Assembly: GCA_964407935.1 (NCBI GenBank)
Contig: CAYOXS010000198.1
Location: 1-10,833, forward strand
Length of the DNA stretch: 10,833 nucleotides
Direction: 5' to 3'
Source of the DNA: J095 sp964407935
GTDB lineage: Bacteria; Chloroflexota; Anaerolineae; 4572-78; J111
Numbering within the stretch: position 1 is the first letter of the stretch; every line of letters begins with the position of its first letter. This document shows, piece after piece, positions 1-5,889 of this stretch. The notes under the pieces were generated by a model. The model made no database searches, had not been told where the DNA came from, and saw nothing but the letters and a program-made list of their open reading frames with translations. The position numbers and the translations under genes are program-made.

Positions 1-1686
1 AGCACCCACGTGCAGCACCCGGCCTATTTTCGCTACCAGGGCCAGCCGGTTATCTTTTTTTGGCGGCAGCAGCGGTTTTCGGTGGCCGAGTGGCAGGCCA
101 TCCGCGATCAGATTGACCCCGGCCACAGCACGCTGTGGATTGCCGAAGGCACCGATTTGAGCTATCAGGCCGTGTTCGACGGCCACCACCTGTACAGCAT
201 TGCCTGGGCCGACTCGCCGGCCGGCCAACTGGCCACCTGGGGCGAGCGGGTGCGGGCCTACGCCGCCGACAACGGCGTGGCCCGGTTGTGGGTTGCCACC
301 GCCATGCCCGGCTACAACGACACCAATTTGCCCCGCGCCAACGCTTTTGCCGTGCCGCGCCGCAACGGCGACTACTTCCGTGAAACGTGGCAGGGCGCAA
401 TCGCCAGCCGGCCGGATATGGTCATCATCACCAGCTTCAACGAGTGGCCGGAAGGCACACAGCTCGAACCGAGCGCCAGCTACGGCAATTTGTATCTGGA
501 CATTGCCCGCGAACTGACAACCGGGCTAAAGGGCGCGGCTCCGGCGGCGGCCATTCCGCCGCTGGGAGCGCCGGAACTCCCCGCCGTCCAGGCCGATGAA
601 ACCCCGGCTCCGGCGCTGGAACCGCCGTACATCCAGACCAGCGGCGTCACCAACGTGCGCAGCGCCCCGGCCACCTCGGCGGATATTGCCGGCCGCCTGC
701 CCGAAGGCAAACAGGCGCGGGTGCTCGGTAAAAATGCCGCCGGCGACTGGTGGCAGATCGATTTTGATTCCGGTCCGGCCTGGGTAGCCGCCGAGGTGGT
801 TGAATTTGTGGGCGATGCCGCCGCCGTGCCGGTGGTCGAGGTGGACACCGCGCCGATCGCGCCGGTCAGCCCCACGCCCCAACCGGCTTCGATGACCGTG
901 CCGGCCGGCGGGGTGAATGTGCGCAGCGGCCCCGGCCTCAATTTTGAGCTGCTGGGCCGGTTGAATGAAAACAGCGTGGTTACGGTTATTGGCAAAGATG
1001 AAACCGGCGAATGGTGGCAGGTGGATTACCCCGCCGCCACAGACGGCGCGGCCTGGGTGGCCACCGCCGTGGTTGAATTCAGCGGTAACGCGGCCGGTCT
1101 GCCGGTGGTGCGCCCGGTAGCGCCCAACGCCACGCCTACGCCCTCCCCCTCGCCCACGCCGACTGTGCCGGTTATCGCCGGCTCGGTGGAGGCGCTGGAC
1201 GCCATCAACGTGCGGACCGAACCCAACACCGACGCCGAACTTATGGGCGGGATGTATTTGGGTGAAACCGCCGATGTGCTGGCCATCAGCGAAGATGGCA
1301 ACTGGTGGCAAATTGAGTTTGGCGGCGATTTGGGCTGGGTGGCCGCCGAATTTGTGCGCTTTACCGGCGATAAAAACGGTGTACCGATTTTTGGTTTGGG
1401 TACGCCCACGCCCACGCCGGGGCCAACCAACACTCCCGCGCCCTCGCCCACGCCGGCTCCGGTGGTTTTGGAGCAGCCCACGCTGGCCCCTTCGCCCACC
1501 TCAGAATATCAGGCCACGTCGGCGGCGCTGCTGGCCGCCCGCGGCACCCCGGAACCGCCGCCGGCTCCGCCATCGGCGCGCCCGGCTGACTCGTTTTCGT
1601 GGAGTGACATTCCGTGGGGGCTGCTGGCGATGGTGATTATCGCCGGGTTTGTGGGCTATCAGTTCTGGTATCGCCGTCGGCGATAG
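1..1686 (+). CDS. GH99/WbsX-like glycoside hydrolase-type surface protein with three SH3b domains and C-terminal membrane anchor (5' partial)
   Basis: The reading frame is open at the window edge, so the N-terminus is missing; about 561 residues are present. The first ~180 residues resemble the C-terminal half of GH99 (endo-alpha-mannosidase)/WbsX-like TIM barrels. The signature is TSFNEWPEGTQLEPS, with Glu codons at 442-444 and 451-453 that match the E-x-x-E catalytic pair of GH99. Three SH3b repeats follow (about 628-840, 886-1113, 1180-1401), each with an N-V-R-(S/T)-x-P start, a G-(D/E/N)-W-W-Q core and an end like W-V-A-x-x-V/F-x-F. SH3b domains commonly bind cell-wall or surface polymers. 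Linkers are rich in Thr-Pro and Ser-Pro. The C-terminus has one membrane helix (about 1606-1668) followed by YRRRR, so the protein is probably exported and anchored by its tail. The neighbouring membrane glycosyltransferase suggests a surface-glycan role. Substrate is unknown. The barrel family could also be a WbsX-type polysaccharide-biosynthesis protein instead of a hydrolase. Confidence 0.8.
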   Translation, partial: STHVQHPAYFRYQGQPVIFFWRQQRFSVAEWQAIRDQIDPGHSTLWIAEGTDLSYQAVFDGHHLYSIAWADSPAGQLATWGERVRAYAADNGVARLWVATAMPGYNDTNLPRANAFAVPRRNGDYFRETWQGAIASRPDMVIITSFNEWPEGTQLEPSASYGNLYLDIARELTTGLKGAAPAAAIPPLGAPELPAVQADETPAPALEPPYIQTSGVTNVRSAPATSADIAGRLPEGKQARVLGKNAAGDWWQIDFDSGPAWVAAEVVEFVGDAAAVPVVEVDTAPIAPVSPTPQPASMTVPAGGVNVRSGPGLNFELLGRLNENSVVTVIGKDETGEWWQVDYPAATDGAAWVATAVVEFSGNAAGLPVVRPVAPNATPTPSPSPTPTVPVIAGSVEALDAINVRTEPNTDAELMGGMYLGETADVLAISEDGNWWQIEFGGDLGWVAAEFVRFTGDKNGVPIFGLGTPTPTPGPTNTPAPSPTPAPVVLEQPTLAPSPTSEYQATSAALLAARGTPEPPPAPPSARPADSFSWSDIPWGLLAMVIIAGFVGYQFWYRRRR

Positions 1687-1730
1687 TTTGAGGTGGCCTC
1701 GCCAGTATATTTGGAAGTTACGCAGGAGTA

Positions 1731-1771
1731 GGTCGGGCTTGCGGCCCGACAGTCACGCTGTAAGTGTGACC
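1731..1771. repeat. Paired hairpin element with head-to-head, covarying halves
   Basis: Hairpin A pairs GTCGGGC (1732-1738) with GCCCGAC (1744-1750), 7 bp around loop TTGCG. Hairpin B at 1752-1770 pairs GTCACGCT with AGTGTGAC around loop GTA, with one G-T pair. The reverse complement of 1752-1771 aligns without gaps to 1731-1750 with 13 of 20 identities. Two stem base pairs differ on both sides yet still pair, so the two halves look like inverted copies that kept their fold. The outer edges AGGTC and GACCT can also pair with each other. The design recalls REP/BIME-type intergenic elements; assignment to a known family is not possible from this window alone. Confidence 0.6.
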
Positions 1772-1818
1772 TGCTCTGTGGTCGCTTCGCGTCTCGGCGT
1801 GCAAAAAATGGTAGTGGC

Positions 1819-1844
1819 TCACTTGTAAGTGATGAGGTTTTTTT
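1819..1844 (+). terminator. Weak candidate terminator downstream of the SH3b protein gene
   Basis: The short stem TCACT/AGTGA with a TGTA loop (1819-1832) is followed by TGAGG and seven Ts (1838-1844), then further T-rich sequence. It lies about 130 bp after the stop codon. The stem is only 5-6 bp and AT-rich, so this is a weak call; the stronger GC hairpins nearby lack T-runs. Confidence 0.3.
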
Positions 1845-1863
1845 AGTTTTACCCCCACCCCTG

Positions 1864-1889
1864 CCCCTCCCCCAAAAATGGGGGAGGGG
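1864..1889. repeat. C-run/G-run hairpin, 10-bp perfect stem
   Basis: CCCCTCCCCC (1864-1873) and GGGGGAGGGG (1880-1889) are exact reverse complements around the loop AAAAAT. A C-rich lead-in (CCCCCACCCC from 1852) precedes it. The arrangement closely resembles 4331-4371, where a C-rich lead-in also precedes a C5-T-C4/G4-A-G5 stem, so both look like copies of one intergenic repeat type. Confidence 0.75.
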
Positions 1890-1927
1890 AAAATAATAAA
1901 ATTTTGTGAGATAAGGGCGCAAAACGC

Positions 1928-1937
1928 NNNNNNNNNN
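1928..1937. other. Scaffold gap (10 Ns)
   Basis: Ten ambiguous bases sit directly next to a run of 11 C and a run of 10 G. A fixed 10-N run is usually a scaffolding placeholder, so the true gap length is unknown. The flanking self-complementary homopolymers probably stalled sequencing or broke the assembly, and sequence on either side could be incomplete or wrongly joined. Confidence 0.95.
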
Positions 1938-1941
1938 CCCG

Positions 1942-1967
1942 CCCCCCCCCCCAAAGTGGGGGGGGGG
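1942..1967. repeat. Homopolymeric C11/G10 hairpin next to the gap
   Basis: Eleven Cs (1942-1952), a loop AAAGT, and ten Gs (1958-1967) form a near-perfect stem. Sister elements carry a T/A interruption in the runs (for example CCCCTCCCCC); its absence here, at a contig edge, suggests either a divergent copy or homopolymer sequencing error. Confidence 0.6.
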
Positions 1968-2023
1968 TAAAAGATCATTTGTGTTAAAATGTCGGCCCCA
2001 ACGCCCCCTAATTTCACACACGC

Positions 2024-2079
2024 TCCTTAAATTCCCCCCTTCCAGCGGAAGGGGGGACAAAGGGGGGGATGGGCGAAAA
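2024..2079. repeat. 56-bp intergenic repeat element, copy 1
   Basis: The element starts TCCTTAA, continues with CCCCCCTTCC (2034-2043), which pairs perfectly over 10 bp with GGAAGGGGGG (2047-2056) around loop AGC, then runs through a G7 tract and ends GATGGGCGAAAA. A second copy of exactly the same length and order of parts is at 5141-5196, sharing TCCTTAA, CCCCCCTTCC, GGGATGGG and GCGAAAA. The G-runs (6, 7 and 3) could form a G-quadruplex on the plus strand. The ATG at 2069-2071 lies inside the element and falls in frame with the downstream glycosyltransferase gene. Confidence 0.75.
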
Positions 2080-2131
2080 TAGCGTTGTATCACTTACTCT
2101 TTTACCACTACCCAAAAAATTATTTCCGATA

Positions 2132-4258
2132 ATGTCTATTCTTATAACTCTGACCGAAGCTCAACGATCGCAATTGAAAAAGCTGGGCGAGCTATTAATT
2201 ATTGCGGCGCTGCTGTTAATGGTGGGTCGATTTATGACCCAAACCTGCGCCCGCATGCTCACCAACTCCAATTCCAGCGACGGCGATCAGGGGGCGTTTT
2301 TGCAGCTTAGCCTGGATTTGCGCGAGCACGGCCAACTGACCGACGGCACCCGTAGCCCGCTGTACGCGGCGGTGCTGGCGGTGATCGCCCGCCGCGACTG
2401 GTCATTTTTTACCTGGGCCAAGCTCATCAGCATGGCCTTTGGCGCGCTGGCAATTGTGGCCTTGTATCTGCTGGGCAGCCGCTATTTTAACCGTTTCACC
2501 GGGCTGGCGGCGGCTTATCTGCTCAGCATCAATGTTGAATTTATGGTGCACAGCGCCACCGCTCTCACCGAGTCGCTGTTGGTGCTGTTGTTTATTTTGG
2601 CCTGGTTTGCCATGCTCAGGGCGCTGGTTGAGCCGCAGCGATCCCGCTACTGGCTGCTGGCCGGGCTGCTGGCCGGGCTGGCCTATCTGGCCAAAGGCAG
2701 CGGGCAACTGCTGGTGGTTGCCTTTCTGGTAACCGCGGTGCTGTTTTTTCGCGGGCGGCTGCTGCAATCGAAAAACCTGTGGCTTTTTGTGGCGAGTTAC
2801 GTGCTGGTGGCCAGCCCGTTGTGGCTGTACAACTCGGTGCATTACGGCAGCCCCACTTTTAATTACGCCATCAGCCATCAAATGTGGATGGATAGCTGGA
2901 ACGACTGGCACCCCGACGACACCGCCAATTTGCCCACGCTGGCCAGCTATCTGCAAACGCATTCGGCCGCGGAGATTTTTGAGCGCCAGTGGGCCGGCAT
3001 GCGGGCCATGCGCAATATTCTGATTAAAACCCTGTGGCCCACCCGCACCCTCAAAGTAGACGAATTTTTGTTGTCGCCGGTCAGTGGGTACACGCTGGCG
3101 CTGCTGGCGCTGCTGCCTTTTGTTTTCTGGCCGGCAACCCGCAAATATCTGCGGCGCTACGGCCACGCCGCCTGCTTGACGCTGCTGACCGTGGCCATAT
3201 TTTTTGGGCTGTTTGCCTGGTACGTGCCGATAGTGGCGTTAGGGCAGCGTTTTATGCTGCCGGTCATCCCGTTTATTTTTGTGGGGCTGGCCCACATCAC
3301 CGGCCAGATTGGCCAATCACTCATGAGTCGCGGCCGGTGGGCCAAACGGGCCGTGCTGGCGGCGGCGGTGGTGCTGCTGCTGCTGCAACTGCGCTGGGCG
3401 GCGCTCACCACCGTTGAGCCGGCCCGCACCGCGCTCGCTGCCAACGTTTTTGAGGTTGACCGCCAATTCAATGCTGATGCGGCCACCCCACTAACCTGGC
3501 TGGTGGACCAGTCTCCGCCGCAGAGTGTGGTAGCCTGGGGGCCGGCGGGCAAATCGCTGCCCACGTGGGCTTATTCTGACCGGCTCACCTTCAAGCGCTA
3601 TCCCCCTCGCGCCGGCAGCATTTCGGCGCTGACTACCGATTTTGTGAACCGCGGGGTGGATTTTGTGATTGTCGCCCCGGAGATGATGTCTGGCTACGGC
3701 CAGTTGTTTGCGCCGTATTTTAAAACCGACGGGACGCGGGTGGAGATGGCGGCCTTTCCGCCGGGCTGGGCCTTAACCTACGCTTATCGCCAGATGCCGT
3801 GCGATTGGTGCGTTTTCCGGCTGCTGCCGAACAACCCGCCCCAACACGCCGCCGATTATCAAATTGGCCCGGCAATTACGCTGACCGGCTACGATCTGCC
3901 TTCTCCCGAACTCAAGGCCGGAGAAACGCTGCACCTCACGTTGCATTGGGCGGCGCAAGCCCCCATCGAGCCGGATTTTACCGTGTTTACCCAACTGCTC
4001 GGCCCGGATTTTCAACTGCACGGCCAGCTCGATAACCAGCCGCTCAACAATGTGTGGCCAACCAGCCGCTGGCAGCCCGGCGCTCCCCTGGCCGATACCT
4101 ACGCCATCCCCATCGATGCGCACGCACCGCCGGGCGTTTACCAGCTTTTGGTGGGCATGTACGATGGCCAAACCGGCCAGCGCCAGCCGGTGACGCTCAA
4201 CGGCGCTCCGGTGGCGGACAACGCCATCCCCCTGGCAACGGTCACGGTTGTCCCGTGA
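2132..4258 (+). CDS. GT-C fold (PMT/ArnT-like) integral membrane glycosyltransferase with C-terminal beta-type domain
   Basis: The protein has 708 residues from this start. Residues ~20-36 form the first membrane helix. A polar loop with SDGDQGAFLQ (50-59) follows, which fits the first outer loop of GT-C enzymes, where acidic residues act in catalysis with lipid-phosphate sugar donors. Many hydrophobic segments follow to about residue 420, with LGQRFMLPVIPFIF at 370-383, a typical late motif of PMT_2-like proteins. Residues ~435-565 form a soluble outer region. Residues ~577-708 look like a beta-sandwich (GYDLPSPELKAGETLHLTLHW, then PTSRWQPG and PPGVYQLLVGMYD). It probably transfers a sugar to a lipid, glycan or protein outside the membrane; acceptor unknown. 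An in-frame ATG at 2069 lies in a repeat element and would add 21 non-conserved-looking residues, so I prefer 2132, although no clear ribosome binding site precedes it. Confidence 0.8.
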   Translation: MSILITLTEAQRSQLKKLGELLIIAALLLMVGRFMTQTCARMLTNSNSSDGDQGAFLQLSLDLREHGQLTDGTRSPLYAAVLAVIARRDWSFFTWAKLISMAFGALAIVALYLLGSRYFNRFTGLAAAYLLSINVEFMVHSATALTESLLVLLFILAWFAMLRALVEPQRSRYWLLAGLLAGLAYLAKGSGQLLVVAFLVTAVLFFRGRLLQSKNLWLFVASYVLVASPLWLYNSVHYGSPTFNYAISHQMWMDSWNDWHPDDTANLPTLASYLQTHSAAEIFERQWAGMRAMRNILIKTLWPTRTLKVDEFLLSPVSGYTLALLALLPFVFWPATRKYLRRYGHAACLTLLTVAIFFGLFAWYVPIVALGQRFMLPVIPFIFVGLAHITGQIGQSLMSRGRWAKRAVLAAAVVLLLLQLRWAALTTVEPARTALAANVFEVDRQFNADAATPLTWLVDQSPPQSVVAWGPAGKSLPTWAYSDRLTFKRYPPRAGSISALTTDFVNRGVDFVIVAPEMMSGYGQLFAPYFKTDGTRVEMAAFPPGWALTYAYRQMPCDWCVFRLLPNNPPQHAADYQIGPAITLTGYDLPSPELKAGETLHLTLHWAAQAPIEPDFTVFTQLLGPDFQLHGQLDNQPLNNVWPTSRWQPGAPLADTYAIPIDAHAPPGVYQLLVGMYDGQTGQRQPVTLNGAPVADNAIPLATVTVVP

Positions 4259-4330
4259 GGAGATCAGTTGCCATTCACCCCCTTCCCTCACCTTGTTGTT
4301 TAAGAAAGTAATCTGGTAATTCGTTTGTTT

Positions 4331-4371
4331 ATCCCCTTCCCCCAACCCCCTCCCCGTTTGCGGGGAGGGGG
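4331..4371. repeat. C-run/G-run hairpin, 11-bp perfect stem
   Basis: CCCCCTCCCCG (4346-4356) pairs exactly with CGGGGAGGGGG (4361-4371) around TTTG. A C-rich lead-in (CCCCTTCCCCCAA) occupies 4333-4345. The layout matches the element at 1851-1889, and both sit in plus-strand 3' regions. Confidence 0.75.
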
Positions 4372-4383
4372 AGTGATTAAATA

Positions 4384-4422
4384 TGTGTTATTTGGCGCGG
4401 CAACGCCGCGCCAAATAACACA
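4384..4422. repeat. Perfect 18-bp hairpin, possible terminator for the glycosyltransferase gene
   Basis: TGTGTTATTTGGCGCGGC (4384-4401) and its exact reverse complement (4405-4422) flank the loop AAC. Seven Ts follow at 4429-4435, six bases after the stem, so it could stop transcripts coming from the plus-strand glycosyltransferase gene about 125 bp upstream. The spacing to the T-run is longer than in classic intrinsic terminators, so a structural repeat role is also possible. Confidence 0.6.
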
Positions 4423-4435
4423 CAGAAGTTTTTTT

Positions 4436-4493
4436 CCCCTTCTCCCACTGGGGACGAAGTGCCCGAAGGGTAGAAGGGGGCAGGGGGATGGGG
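4436..4493. repeat. Folded C/G-rich element with four G-runs
   Basis: CCCCTTCT (4436-4443) pairs with AGAAGGGG (4472-4479), and CCC (4444-4446) with GGG (4468-4470) past a single bulged T. An inner CACT/AGTG stem (4446-4449 with 4458-4461) can form in place of part of it. On the plus strand the right arm has four G-runs of 3, 5, 5 and 4 separated by 5, 2 and 2 bases (4468-4493), a standard intramolecular G-quadruplex pattern. The tail GGGGGATGGGG resembles the ends of the 56-bp elements at 2024-2079 and 5141-5196. Confidence 0.6.
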
Positions 4494-4511
4494 AGACCGT
4501 TCTGGTTTAAA

Positions 4512-4547
4512 ACCAAAAACAGCTCGCCAGCGCGAGCTGTTTTTGGT
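4512..4547. terminator. Bidirectional intrinsic terminator downstream of osmC
   Basis: ACCAAAAACAGCTCGC (4512-4527) and GCGAGCTGTTTTTGGT (4532-4547) are exact reverse complements (16 bp) around loop CAGC. The GC-rich core is followed on both strands by a run of five Ts. On the minus strand it begins 17 bp after the osmC stop codon and continues into GGTTTT, so it fits osmC termination; it can also stop plus-strand transcription arriving from the left. Confidence 0.85.
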
Positions 4548-4564
4548 GAGTCAAAGAATGTTCG

Positions 4565-4993
4565 CTAAACCAACGCGGCGTCCACGTTGATCTCTTTGAC
4601 GGCGCCGAGCGCCTTGGACACCGGGCAGCCTTTTTTGGAGGCGTCAACTTTTTCCATAAACGTTGCCTCGTCCACGCCCGGCACATCGGCCCGGCAGGTG
4701 AGGTTAATTTTGGTAATCCACGGCGCGCCTTCCACCTGTTCCAGGTATACCCTGGCTGAAGTTTCGATGCGGTTAGGCGGGAAGCCCGCGCCAGTGAGCA
4801 CCGCGCTGAGAAACATCGAAAAGCAGCCGGCATGCGCCGCACCAATCAACTCTTCCGGGTTGGTGCCGGGTTCTTCTTCAAAACGGGTGGCATAGGTGTA
4901 CGCGCCTTCATATGCGCCGCTGCCCAGCTTCATTACCCCTTTGCCTTCTTTTAAGGTCCCTTCCCAAACTGCTTCGGCTTTTCTGACTGGCAT
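4565..4993 (-). CDS. osmC: OsmC-family organic hydroperoxide reductase
   Basis: The protein has 142 residues, the full length of the family. It is close to E. coli OsmC in order and wording of motifs: VWEGTLKEGKG (9-19), RFEEEPGTNPEELIGAAHAG (37-56) with the first active Cys57 in GCFSM, VPGVDEATF near 104-112, and the second Cys123 in GCPVSKAL. These cysteines, with Arg37 and Glu48 nearby, form the thiol peroxidase centre that reduces organic hydroperoxides in the cytoplasm. Features place it in the OsmC rather than the Ohr subgroup. The ATG is preceded on the minus strand by AAGGAGA at good spacing, which fixes the start. It is the last gene of the minus-strand group, separated from the YvbH-like gene by 245 bp and probably transcribed from its own promoter. 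A terminator lies just downstream. Confidence 0.93.
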   Translation of the reverse strand: MPVRKAEAVWEGTLKEGKGVMKLGSGAYEGAYTYATRFEEEPGTNPEELIGAAHAGCFSMFLSAVLTGAGFPPNRIETSARVYLEQVEGAPWITKINLTCRADVPGVDEATFMEKVDASKKGCPVSKALGAVKEINVDAALV

Positions 4994-5077
4994 TTCTTTT
5001 CTCCTTAATAAATTAGGCCGCCAAGCCTGAGATTTTATTACCCCTGTGGGTTTGTATGCCGTAATTCGGCTACTACT

Positions 5078-5112
5078 CTACCAATGGTAGCTTTGCATAA
5101 AACCGTGGACAA
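5078..5112 (-). promoter_or_regulatory. Candidate osmC promoter with palindrome over the -10
   Basis: Read on the minus strand, TTGTCC (5107-5112) and TACCAT (5084-5089) are spaced by 17 bp, each matching 4 of 6 consensus bases. The -10 sits inside the palindrome CTACCA-A-TGGTAG (plus strand, 5078-5090), a possible operator. The leader to osmC would be about 85 bases. The match is weak and a further AT-rich -10-like stretch exists at 5032-5037. Confidence 0.3.
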
Positions 5113-5140
5113 ACTCTTGTGACCAAATTTTGACACCGTT

Positions 5141-5196
5141 TCCTTAATAATCCCCCCTTCCCCATTGAAGGGAGGCCAGGGGGGATGGGGCGAAAA
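5141..5196. repeat. 56-bp intergenic repeat element, copy 2
   Basis: Same length and order of parts as 2024-2079: TCCTTAA, CCCCCCTTCC, a short loop, GAAGGG, then a G6 tract, GATGGGG and CGAAAA. The stem is less perfect here (CCCTTC with GAAGGG, then a mismatch). It lies downstream of the minus-strand YvbH-like gene and upstream of osmC. Confidence 0.7.
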
Positions 5197-5238
5197 GACT
5201 TCCACGGTTAAGTGTGATGTTACTTTACCAATCGATGC

Positions 5239-5850
5239 TCAGTTTTTGATGTACTTTTCAAAAACAGCGCCAAAATCTTTGGGCATGTAGGTGTCGTGGG
5301 TTTGCCTTAGCCAGCTAAAAGCATACTGGTTAATGGCTTTGAACTGTTCTTCAAGAGTAGCTGAACTGGAGGAACGATTGATGGTGTTGGAGGTTATTTC
5401 CAGGCTGTTCTGGGCGTATTCAAGCAACCTGGCGTTTTCTCGCTGCATCAAGCCAATTTTGATCAGGGCTTTGTACAGGTCTTTGAGTTCCTCCATATGC
5501 TTTTTGTTAACATCGATGGAGTAATCATGATCACCCATACTGAATTTGATTTCAATGTCTGCGTCCAGAGTGCCGGCGGTTTCCAGCGTTACATCCTGAA
5601 TTAAATAATGAGCGTAATCAAAGCGACGGAGCGTGCGTTTTTTGCTCATCGCCGAGGTGCCATCTACGTGAACCAGGGCTTTGTTGGTAAAACAGTACTC
5701 GTCAGATTTGGATTTAATCAGGAAAAAGATTTTTTCGCCATCCTCATGCATAATAAAATCGTCGGATTCCACTTTATCAAAATCCGCCGGTTTGACCACG
5801 GCCCCAATATCACTCAGGCCTAAGGCATCAGACGCAAGTTTTTTGAACAT
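5239..5850 (-). CDS. YvbH-like bacterial PH-domain protein
   Basis: The protein has 203 residues with no membrane segment or signal peptide. It closely resembles Bacillus YvbH-type proteins: the start MFKKLASDALGLSDIG (1-16), MHEDGEKIFFLIKSKSDEY (34-52), CFTNKALVHVDG (53-64), and LETAGTLDADIEIKF (89-103). A bacterial PH domain covers about 10-130 and a helical YvbH-type extension about 135-200. The biochemical role of this family is not established. The ATG follows AAAGGAG on the minus strand at good spacing. It lies 39 bp after tpx and is probably co-transcribed with it. Sampled 60-base stretches of the gene are about 32-48% GC, against about 68% in a sample from the neighbouring pgl, and its wording is strikingly Firmicutes-like, which together suggest acquisition by transfer. 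Confidence 0.85.
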   Translation of the reverse strand: MFKKLASDALGLSDIGAVVKPADFDKVESDDFIMHEDGEKIFFLIKSKSDEYCFTNKALVHVDGTSAMSKKRTLRRFDYAHYLIQDVTLETAGTLDADIEIKFSMGDHDYSIDVNKKHMEELKDLYKALIKIGLMQRENARLLEYAQNSLEITSNTINRSSSSATLEEQFKAINQYAFSWLRQTHDTYMPKDFGAVFEKYIKN

Positions 5851-5889
5851 ATATTGTTTTCTCCTTTATCGCTAATGTTTGATTAAATT

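Larger units (their letters stand above)
1687..2131. other. Gene-free intergenic stretch dense in hairpin repeats
   Basis: These 445 bp between two plus-strand genes hold no credible gene. They contain a paired hairpin element (1731-1771), a weak terminator-like hairpin (1819-1844), two C-run/G-run hairpins (1864-1889 and 1942-1967), a 10-N gap, and a 56-bp repeat element (2024-2079) that has a relative at 5141-5196. Apparent reading frames here run through C-rich repeats and the N-run and give Pro/Gly-rich peptides with no family likeness. The 5' leader of the downstream glycosyltransferase lies at the right end. Confidence 0.8.
4259..4564. other. Gene-free convergent intergenic region with stacked structured elements
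   Basis: This region separates the plus-strand glycosyltransferase from the minus-strand osmC. It holds a C-run/G-run hairpin (4331-4371), an 18-bp perfect hairpin (4384-4422), a folded G-quadruplex-capable element (4436-4493) and a bidirectional terminator (4512-4547). Short open frames across it encode only low-complexity Pro/Gly/Arg peptides from the repeats, and I do not call them genes. Confidence 0.8.

Noticed and set aside
526..1311. Minus-strand 261-residue open frame opposite the SH3b domains
   Set aside because: It is His/Gly/Arg-rich with no family likeness and lies fully opposite a gene with clear domains; long antisense frames are common in GC-rich coding DNA.
1851..2079. CRISPR-like array formed by the repeated C/G elements
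   Set aside because: The elements differ in sequence and spacing, there is no constant repeat with unique spacers of equal length, and no cas gene is present.
1659..2093. Minus-strand 144-residue open frame through the first intergenic region
   Set aside because: It crosses the N-run and the C/G repeats and gives Pro/Gly/Leu-rich low-complexity peptide; it also overlaps the end of the SH3b gene and the start region of the glycosyltransferase.
4325..4510. Plus-strand 61-residue open frame in the convergent intergenic region
   Set aside because: It is built from repeat elements and hairpins, giving Pro/Gly/Arg peptide, with no ribosome binding site.
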